This document shows, in pieces, positions 41,953-53,146 of a DNA stretch of 64,000 nucleotides. The DNA is from Nocardioides abyssi (GTDB taxonomy: Bacteria; Actinomycetota; Actinomycetes; Propionibacteriales; Nocardioidaceae). Location of the stretch: positions 145,912 through 209,911 of the forward strand of contig NZ_JAUHJR010000007.1 of the NCBI RefSeq assembly GCF_030412915.1. Reading direction: 5' to 3'. How positions within the stretch are numbered: position 1 is the stretch's first letter; each line of letters begins with the position of its first letter. The notes beneath the pieces are model-generated. The model was given only the letters and a program-made list of their open reading frames with translations. It searched no databases and was not told the origin of the DNA. The position numbers and the translations under genes were made by a program.

Positions 41953-42743
41953 CAGTCCGGGGTCCGCGCCCAGCAGACCGAGCGCCGGTTGCCGGCCTGC
42001 CACTCGGCCTCGTGGAACCAGGTGAAGCCGAAGTCGTACTCGACAGGGTAGCCGAGCCACGCGCCCACCGAGTCGGAGCAGAAGTCGCGGGTGGTGACCT
42101 CGACGACGCGGTCGCCGGGGTACTCGTCGTCCTGGTCCCCGACCTTGATCGTGGTGACCGCACGCCAGTCGTGAGGCTGGGAGCACGGCACCTTTTCGCC
42201 GGCGTCGACCGACGGGCCGGACGCGCACACCATCCAGCGGTCCTTCGGGCGGCCCATCAGCAGGCCCTCGGTGGTCTCGGGGAGGGCGACGTACTCCTCG
42301 CTCTGCTCGCCCCCGCCGACGACGTCGCAGCGGTACCAGCGGGCGCCGTCGTCCCACGCCTCCTCCGAGGGCCGGAACCACGCCCAGCTGACGACCGTGC
42401 GCATCACCAGGCTCTCGTCGGCGCCGAGCAGCTCCTGGAACTTCGTCGAGCAGGTCTCGTAGGCGAAGGAGCCCAGCGCCTCGTCGTCGTACGCCGCGTC
42501 GCGCAGGTCGGTGGGCAGCTCGCCGACCGCGTAGGTCTGGGCGGTGTGGCGCTCGGAGCAGGGGACCGTGCGCGTGGCGTTCGAGGCGCGGGCGACGTCG
42601 TCGGGGGTCAGCACGCGGCACGCACCGAGCTCGGGGACCTCGACCGCGTCGACCTGGTCGGGGTCGGTGTCGCCGCCCTGGGCGTCCGTCGCGCACCCGG
42701 CCAGCAGAGCCGTCGCCAGGAGCAACGTGGGGAGCAGACGCAC
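41952..42743 (-). CDS. Septum-formation-type lipoprotein, paralogue 2
   Basis: Lipoprotein of 263 residues with lipobox LLAGC (Cys16). It has the same plan as its neighbour: two motif copies, VPCSERHTAQTYAVGEL (about 60-76) and VPCSQPHDWRAVTTIKVG (about 183-200), a central WYRCDVVGG and a Cys-Trp near the end (SVCWARTPD). The two genes arose by duplication and are coupled (TGATG). GTG 42743 is seven bases after TAGCAT, whose position overlaps the end of the upstream sigma factor gene, so this pair likely has its own leaderless promoter. Confidence 0.83.
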   Translation of the reverse strand: MRLLPTLLLATALLAGCATDAQGGDTDPDQVDAVEVPELGACRVLTPDDVARASNATRTVPCSERHTAQTYAVGELPTDLRDAAYDDEALGSFAYETCSTKFQELLGADESLVMRTVVSWAWFRPSEEAWDDGARWYRCDVVGGGEQSEEYVALPETTEGLLMGRPKDRWMVCASGPSVDAGEKVPCSQPHDWRAVTTIKVGDQDDEYPGDRVVEVTTRDFCSDSVGAWLGYPVEYDFGFTWFHEAEWQAGNRRSVCWARTPD

Positions 42744-42750
42744 GCGGCGG

Positions 42751-42756
42751 ATGCTA
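42751..42756 (-). promoter_or_regulatory. -10 box (TAGCAT) of lipoprotein pair
   Basis: Minus-strand TAGCAT ends seven bases before GTG 42743 and overlaps the last codon and stop of the sigma factor gene. Confidence 0.45.
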
Positions 42757-43551
42757 CCCCTGGAGCTCCTCGCGCATCCGGTCGAGGATCCTGCTGATCA
42801 GCCGGGAGACCTGGACCTGGCTCACGCCGATGTCCTCGCCGATCTCGGCCTGGCTGCGGTCCTCGAAGAACCGCAGGTACACGATGCGTCGGTCGCGCTC
42901 GCCCAGCGCGCGGACCACGGGTGCCAGCGCCACCCGGGCGTCGCTGGCGGTCAGCGGGTCCTCGCCGGACGCGTCCACCAGGAGCTCGCCGAGGGAGCTG
43001 CTGTCCGGGTCGCCGCCCGGGGCGAGCGGCGCGTCGAGGGACCGGGGCGCGAAGCAGCCCCAGGCGCGGTTGGCCTCGTCGTACTCCTCGGGGGAGACGT
43101 CGAGCGCCTCGGCGACCTCGGCCTCGGTCGGCTCGCGGCCCAGCTCGTGGGCGAGGTCCTCGGCCGTGCGGATGAGCCGGGTCTGCAGCTCCTGGATGCG
43201 TCGCGGCGGTCGCACCGCCCAGCCGTGGTCGCGGAAGTGGCGGGTCAGCTCGCCGCGCACGGTGGGGACGGCGAAGGTCAACAGGTCGTGGCCGCGGTCG
43301 GGGTCGAAGCGGGCGACGGCCTTGACGAGTCCGACGTAGGCGACCTGCACGAGGTCGTCGTCGGCGATGCCGCGGCCGCGGTAGCGCCGGGCGACCGCCT
43401 CGGCGACGCCGCGGTTGACGAGCACCAGCTCACGACGGAGGTCCTCCCGCCGGGCCTCGTCCGAGGTGGAGCGGAGCCGGTCCAGGAGCGCCTCGGTCCT
43501 CGCGGCACGCTCGGCGCGCGGCAGGCGGGTGGGGGTGCGAGCAGAGGTCAT
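42754..43551 (-). CDS. RNA polymerase sigma factor, SigB/SigF/SigG family
   Basis: Stress-type sigma factor of 265 residues. Region 2 includes LVNRGVAEAVARRYRGRGIADDDLVQVAYVGLVKAVARFDPDRG and TFAVPTVRGELTRHFRDHGWAVRPPRRIQEL (about 45-125); region 3 is LAHELGREPTEAEVAEAL; region 4 helix-turn-helix is LGERDRRIVYLRFFEDRSQAEIGEDIGVSQVQVSRLISRIL (about 218-258). The RPPRRIQEL signature marks the SigF group. It is divergent from a gene encoding phosphatase, anti-sigma kinase and STAS domains in one protein, the expected regulator. A GTTT-N15-GGGTTG element upstream suggests autoregulation. Confidence 0.93.
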   Translation of the reverse strand: MTSARTPTRLPRAERAARTEALLDRLRSTSDEARREDLRRELVLVNRGVAEAVARRYRGRGIADDDLVQVAYVGLVKAVARFDPDRGHDLLTFAVPTVRGELTRHFRDHGWAVRPPRRIQELQTRLIRTAEDLAHELGREPTEAEVAEALDVSPEEYDEANRAWGCFAPRSLDAPLAPGGDPDSSSLGELLVDASGEDPLTASDARVALAPVVRALGERDRRIVYLRFFEDRSQAEIGEDIGVSQVQVSRLISRILDRMREELQG

Positions 43552-43611
43552 GAGGATCCGTCCCGAGGAGAGAGGGATGCGCCGTCTGCTCAGCGTCGTC
43601 CTTCCCTCACA

Positions 43612-43636
43612 CAACCCCAGGGCGTGACGCAGAAAC
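43612..43636 (-). promoter_or_regulatory. Candidate SigF-type promoter of the sigma factor gene
   Basis: On the minus strand GTTT (43636-43633), 15 bases, then GGGTTG (43617-43612), close to the SigF/SigB consensus GTTT-N15-17-GGGTAT. A perfect hairpin CTCACCC-GAGG-GGGTGAG (43637-43654) abuts it upstream and could be an operator shared with the divergent gene. Confidence 0.5.
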
Positions 43637-43788
43637 CTCACCCGAGGGGGTGAGAACGGCCTCGTCGCGGACGTCGTCCGGTGTGGCTCGGACGTTCTCG
43701 GGAACTGTCGGCGGGAGCCTCCGAGACCTGTGAGGATTGCCCCTCCTCCCGCTGGTGACGGACGCGGGGAAGTGGGCACAGGAGGGCC

Positions 43789-45711
43789 ATGAGCGAGCAG
43801 CACCGCAGAAGGGATGCCATGGACGGGTCGTACGACGACCTCGGCCGGTCGGCCGCCTTCGACCAAGCGCCCGGTCTGCTCGCGTTGTTCGAGGGCCCCG
43901 ACCTGCGCCTCACCGTGGTCAACGAGGCCGGCCGGGCGCTGCTCGGCGACGAGGCCGTCGAGGTGCTGACCGTCGGCGGCTCCGACGCCGGCGGTCCCGG
44001 AAGCGACCTGCTCGACCTGGCCCGTGCTGTCCACGAGACCGGCGAGGCCCGCACCGGCGAGCTCGCGCTCGATGACGACGGCACCCTGGCTCTCGGGCTG
44101 GCCCCGTGGCGCGCGGAGGACGGCTCGGCGCGCGGCGTCGTCGCCCAGGCGCTGGCCGGTGCACCGCGTCCCGCCCCCGTGCCTGCTGCAGCCCCGGCCC
44201 CCGCGCCCACCCCGCCTGCGCCGCCCGCGCCCTCCGCCGGCCCCGACCAGACGCTCGTCGCGCTGCAGGACGCCCTCCTGCCCGGCGGGGTCCCGATCCC
44301 GCGCGGCATCCGGCTGGCGGCCCGCTACCTGCTCGCCGACGAGGGCGTCGTCGCCGGCGGTGACTGGTTCGACGCCGTCGCGCTCGAGGACGGTCGGTTG
44401 GTGCTTGCGGTCGGTGACGTCGTGGGCCACGGGGTCCGCGCCTCGGTCGCCATGGGCGAGCTGCGCGCGCTCTTCGAGGAGCGCGCCCGCCTCGACGGCG
44501 ACATCGAGGCGGCCCTCGAGCTGCTCGACTCCCGTGCCCGCCGGGTGCCGCCTGCCCGGGCCGCCACGGTCTGCGCCGCCGTCCTCGACCCGCACACCGG
44601 CGACCTCGTCTACTGCACGGCCGGCCACCCGCCGCCGATGGTGGTCAGCCCCGACGGCGAGACGACCTTCCTGCCCGCCTCGGGCGCCGGTCCGCTGGCG
44701 TCCGGCCTGCCGTTCGAGCTGGCCGAGCACCGCCTCGAGGAGGGTGACGTCCTGGTGATGTACAGCGACGGCATCGTCGAGCGCCCCGGTCGCACCGTTG
44801 CCCAGTGCACCGTCGACCTGGCCGAGGTGGTCCGCGAGGCGGTCCTCGCCGGCCCGGACCTCGAGCGGATCGAGGAGCGGGTGCCCGAGCGCATCTGCCG
44901 GGAGTCGATCGAGCGACTGGCCGGCGCGACCGGCGTGGCCGACGACGTGACCGTGCTGGCGGCCGAGCTGGTCGAGCCGATGCCCGACCTCGAGCTCAAC
45001 TACCCGGCGCTGCCCGACACCCCCCGGGTGGTGCGCGCCGAGCTGGCCGAGTGGCTCGACGAGCTCCAGGTGGGCCCGCTCGACGAGGTCGCGCTACAGC
45101 ACGCCGTCGGCGAGGTCGTCACCAACGCCTGCGAGCACGCCTATCCCGAGTCCACCCGTCGTGCCGACGCGGTCGTGCAGGTCGTCGCCCACCTCGACGA
45201 CGAGGGCGTCGTCGAGGTCACGGTCTCCGACACCGGCAGCTGGCGTGCACCCGCCGCACCCAGCACCCGCGGGCGCGGCCTGGCGATGGCACGCGGGTTC
45301 ACCGACGAGTTCGAGCTGCACCACGACGAGCACGGCACGACCGCGCGGCTCCGGCTCCGGCCGACCCGGTCGGTCGGCATGCTCACGGCCACCGGCTCCT
45401 CGGCCTCGGGCCGCGAGCCGCTGACCATCGCGGAGCGTCCGGGCGAGCTGCTGCTCTCCGGCACGGTCGACCACCGCGGCACCGACGAGCTGCGCCGCCG
45501 CATCGCGCACGCGTCGTTCGGCGGGACCGTCGACGTGGTCCTCGACATGTCCGAGGTGACCCTGCTGGCCAGCGCCGGGGTGCAGGTCCTCTACGAGGCG
45601 ATGGCACCCGCCAACGGCTTCAGCCTCGGCGTCATCCACCTCGTCGCGCCCCTGGGCTCGCCCGCCCAGCACGTCCTCGAGATGGTCCGGCTGCCCTACA
45701 CGACGGGGTAG
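43789..45711 (+). CDS. SpoIIE phosphatase - anti-sigma kinase - STAS fusion protein
   Basis: Soluble regulator of 640 residues combining three partner-switching functions. Order: PAS-like sensor (about 20-112), Pro/Ala linker (about 122-152), PP2C/SpoIIE phosphatase (about 165-390; GGDWFD at about 190, VLAVGDVVGHG, VMYSDGIVERPG, ADDVTVLAAEL), HATPase_c anti-sigma kinase (about 395-530; ALQHAVGEVVTNACEHAYP, VTVSDTGSW, GRGLAMARGF), and a C-terminal STAS domain (about 540-640). In the STAS domain the phosphorylated Ser of anti-anti-sigma factors is Ala596 and the preceding Asp is Ala594, so it should not be phosphorylated. AGGAGGG precedes the ATG. It probably controls the divergent sigma factor. 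Confidence 0.9.
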   Translation: MSEQHRRRDAMDGSYDDLGRSAAFDQAPGLLALFEGPDLRLTVVNEAGRALLGDEAVEVLTVGGSDAGGPGSDLLDLARAVHETGEARTGELALDDDGTLALGLAPWRAEDGSARGVVAQALAGAPRPAPVPAAAPAPAPTPPAPPAPSAGPDQTLVALQDALLPGGVPIPRGIRLAARYLLADEGVVAGGDWFDAVALEDGRLVLAVGDVVGHGVRASVAMGELRALFEERARLDGDIEAALELLDSRARRVPPARAATVCAAVLDPHTGDLVYCTAGHPPPMVVSPDGETTFLPASGAGPLASGLPFELAEHRLEEGDVLVMYSDGIVERPGRTVAQCTVDLAEVVREAVLAGPDLERIEERVPERICRESIERLAGATGVADDVTVLAAELVEPMPDLELNYPALPDTPRVVRAELAEWLDELQVGPLDEVALQHAVGEVVTNACEHAYPESTRRADAVVQVVAHLDDEGVVEVTVSDTGSWRAPAAPSTRGRGLAMARGFTDEFELHHDEHGTTARLRLRPTRSVGMLTATGSSASGREPLTIAERPGELLLSGTVDHRGTDELRRRIAHASFGGTVDVVLDMSEVTLLASAGVQVLYEAMAPANGFSLGVIHLVAPLGSPAQHVLEMVRLPYTTG

Positions 45712-45734
45712 CCGCGACCCACCAGCTCATCCGT

Positions 45735-45836
45735 GTGCGCGGCCGCAGGCCGACCCCCGAGGAGCTCGCCGCGTGCCTCCGCACGCGCGCGGCGGCGCGA
45801 CGGGCCGGGCCAGCCGGCCGGGTCAGCCGGTCGTGA
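45735..45836 (+). pseudogene. Possible acyl-CoA carboxylase epsilon-like remnant
   Basis: In the 111-bp gap between two convergent genes, one frame reads LIRVRGRRPTPEELAACLRT from 45726, which resembles the conserved block of small AccE/PccE epsilon subunits (R-V-x-x-G-x-PTPEELAAL). No good start codon or ribosome site exists (GTG 45735 is inside the motif) and no carboxylase genes are nearby. It may be a decayed fragment or chance. Confidence 0.22.
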
Positions 45837-46311
45837 GCAGCGCGGCCACCGTCCCGCCGAGCTCGTACGCCGCGTCGCGCTCGTCGAGCCCGACGTCGCC
45901 GAGGACCTCCAGGACCGCTGCGGACTGCCGCCAGGGCAGCGCACCCACGATCGACTGGACCGCGCGGACCGCGCCGGTGGTGTCGTAGCGGCCGTGGACC
46001 CACAGCCCGTAGGGCTTCTTCTCACCCGCGGACGGTGACGCGCTGCCGTCGTCGGCCAGCGCGCCGCCGGCCTCGAGGAAGATCGTGTCGAAGAAGTGCT
46101 TGAGGGCGCCAGACATGTAGCCGAAGTTCGCCGGCGTGCCCAGCACGTAGCCGTCGGCGCCCAGCACGTCCTCGGCCGTCGCCTCGAGGGCGGGGCGGAC
46201 CACCACCTCGACGCCCTGGATGGCCTCGTCCTGCGTGCCGGCGACGACCGCGTCGGCGAGCGACCGCACGGTGGGGGTCGGGACGTGGTGGACGACCAGC
46301 AGGCGGGGCAC
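45823..46311 (-). CDS. Flavodoxin-like NAD(P)H-dependent oxidoreductase family protein
   Basis: Flavodoxin-fold protein of 162 residues. The first strand and phosphate loop are VPRLLVVHHVPTPTVRSLADAVVAG (about 1-25), with HVPTPT in place of the usual S/T-rich loop; FMN-site loops follow in DGYVLGTPANFGYMSGALKHFFDTI (about 55-79) and WVHGRYDTTGAV. This matches the NADPH-dependent FMN reductase/flavodoxin group. GTG 46311 is the first start that gives a proper first strand; CATCCT lies six bases upstream. It sits between two regulatory genes but no link is evident. Confidence 0.85.
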   Translation of the reverse strand: MPRLLVVHHVPTPTVRSLADAVVAGTQDEAIQGVEVVVRPALEATAEDVLGADGYVLGTPANFGYMSGALKHFFDTIFLEAGGALADDGSASPSAGEKKPYGLWVHGRYDTTGAVRAVQSIVGALPWRQSAAVLEVLGDVGLDERDAAYELGGTVAALLTTG

Positions 46312-46315
46312 CCGG

Positions 46316-46744
46316 TCAGGATGCCGCGCGGCCGGGCGCCGGCGCGACCCGGGTGACCAGGAGCGTCGTGCACCGGAGCGCGGTGCGCCGGAGCCGGGCG
46401 GTGGCGCCGCCGCCCGACGAGCAGCCGGCCACGAGCTCGAGCACCCGCAGCACCGGCCCGTCCGGACAGACCAGGGTGGTGCGGGCCCCGCCGCCGGCGG
46501 CGGTCTCGAGCAGCGACAGGACGACCCGCGCGCTCGCGCAGTCCAGGAACGCCACGTCGCCGAGGTCGACGACGAGGGCGGCCGGCGCCAGGCCGAGCGC
46601 CCGGCGGCGTACCTGCTCGAGGCGGTCGCGGACGGCGAGGTCGAGCTCGCCGGCGACGTGCAGCACCGCATGCTGCTCGCCCACCAGGAGCCGGACGCTC
46701 GAGGAGGTGAGGACGGGGGCCGTCGGGAGGTTCGCGAGGGTCAT
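46316..46744 (-). CDS. STAS domain protein (anti-anti-sigma factor-like)
   Basis: Protein of 142 residues with a single STAS domain (about 15-105): LHVAGELDLAVRDRLEQVRRRAL and LVVDLGDVAFLDCASARVVLSLLE are the characteristic strand-helix blocks. The usual Asp-Ser-Ser-Gly phosphosite reads Asp68-Cys69-Ala70-Ser71, so the phosphoacceptor Ser position is Ala, with a Ser one residue later. The tail (about 110-142) is Arg/Ala-rich and has a Cys. It may bind the kinase domain of the fusion protein encoded 0.6 kb away without being switched off by phosphorylation. The gene is followed by the flavodoxin-like gene on the same strand. Confidence 0.82.
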   Translation of the reverse strand: MTLANLPTAPVLTSSSVRLLVGEQHAVLHVAGELDLAVRDRLEQVRRRALGLAPAALVVDLGDVAFLDCASARVVLSLLETAAGGGARTTLVCPDGPVLRVLELVAGCSSGGGATARLRRTALRCTTLLVTRVAPAPGRAAS

Positions 46745-46803
46745 GACCGCTCGATCCGGGGAAGCCGGTGTCGCGCCCTGGTCCCAGGCACGGCCGGTGC
46801 GGA

Positions 46804-48665
<1,862 letters not shown>

Positions 48666-48669
<4 letters not shown>

Positions 48670-49679
48670 CGCTGCGGCTCCGCGGCGGTCCCGCCGATGC
48701 TCGCGACGAGCGCCCGGACCAGCTCGGCGGCCCCCCGGGACTCGTCGGCGGCGGCGCGGAAGCGCTCCGCGGTGCGGTGGTCGCCGCGCTGGTCGGCGCG
48801 GCCGGCGAGCGTGGTGTTCATCGCGACCTTCTCCTCCAGCCCGCGCAGCGCCATCCACAGCGCGCTCTCGAGCGCCGTGGACTGGCGCGCGATGAGGCTG
48901 TCGGGCGACCACGCGTGCCCGACGCGGCAGCGGAAGCGGAGCATGCCGCCGTCCTCGATCTCGAAGAGGGCGCCGTTGCAGTCGGGGCAGCCGAAGCCGG
49001 ACGGGGTGCCGGGTCGGTCGGGGTCGTGCATCGTGTCGGGGTCCAGGTCGGCCATCTCGGCCTCCGCGTTCATGAGCTCGGTCGGGGGAGCCTCCGGTGC
49101 GGGGGGCAGGGCGGCGAGCACCTCGGTGAGCAGGGCCGGCATCTGCGCGACCGGCAGCACGTGCTCCACGTGGTCGGCCGCGGCGGCGCTGCGGGGCATG
49201 CCGTCGTACAACGCGTCGTCGAACTGCTGGACGATCCGGGTGCCGCCGCGCTGCGCGACGGCGACCATGCCCGCGGCACCGTCGTCGAGCGACCCGGACA
49301 GCACGATCGCGACCACCCGCTCGCCGGCCGCGCGAGCGGCCGAGCGGAAGAGGACGTCGACCGCGGGCCGGTGGCCGTTCTCCCACGGTCCGCGGGAGAG
49401 CGTGACGTGGCCGTCGACGACGATGAGGTGGTGGTCGGGCGGTGCGACCAGGACCTGGCCCGCCGTGAGTGCGTCACCCTCCCGCGCGTGCCGTGCCGGT
49501 AGCGGCCCGGACCGGTCGAGGATGCTCGGCAGCACGCTCGTGGCGGACGCCGGGACGTGCAGGACGACGAGGACGCAGGCGGGCAGGTCGTGGGGGAGCC
49601 CGGCCACGAACGTGCGCAGGGCCTCGACACCGCCGGCGGAGGCTCCGACGACGACGAGGGGGACGGGCTGGTCCGGCAC
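48666..49679 (-). CDS. CheB-type methylesterase/deamidase without receiver domain
   Basis: Protein of 337 residues. The catalytic CheB domain starts immediately (LVVVGASAGGVEALRTFVAGLP, Ser in GASAGG; LVVLHVPASATSVLPSIL with the His; IVLSGSLDDGAAGMVAVAQRGG with the Asp), covering about 5-190. No N-terminal receiver is present, so phosphorelay control is lacking. The C-terminal region has a zinc-ribbon-like CPDCNGALFEIEDGGMLRFRCRVGH (about 240-265) and an arginine-rich helical end. GGAAGGA is five bases before GTG 49679. Coupled to CheR-PAS; divergent from the ANTAR gene across 80 bp. Confidence 0.92.
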
Positions 49680-49759
49680 TGCAGTCCTTCCGCTGGGGCG
49701 CGTGCGTCGAGCACGTCCGTCGAGCCTCCCACATCCGAAGGGTGTGGAAGGGTGGTGGG

Positions 49760-52965
<3,206 letters not shown>

Positions 52966-53008
52966 CCTCCTCGCCCCTGTCGGCGCGCTGGCTGGCGGGC
53001 CGGACGGC

Positions 53009-53075
53009 GGGGTAGTCCGTGACGATCGGCAGGTGGATCGACCGATTTCGCCTGCCGAACGTCACGGACTACCCC
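53009..53075. terminator. 67-nt near-perfect palindrome (bidirectional terminator or palindromic element)
   Basis: GGGGTAGTCCGTGACG (53009-53024) is exactly complementary to CGTCACGGACTACCCC (53060-53075). Inside it CGGCAGG (53027-53033) pairs with CCTGCCG (53051-53057), so the stem is 25 bp with one mismatch and a 17-base loop. It lies between convergent leuA and histidine kinase genes. Confidence 0.75.
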
Positions 53076-53146
53076 CGCGGCCGGCGCCGACCTGTGGAGA
53101 ACCCCGGACGAGCGGGTGGCGGGGAGGACGGGGAGGACGGGGAGGG

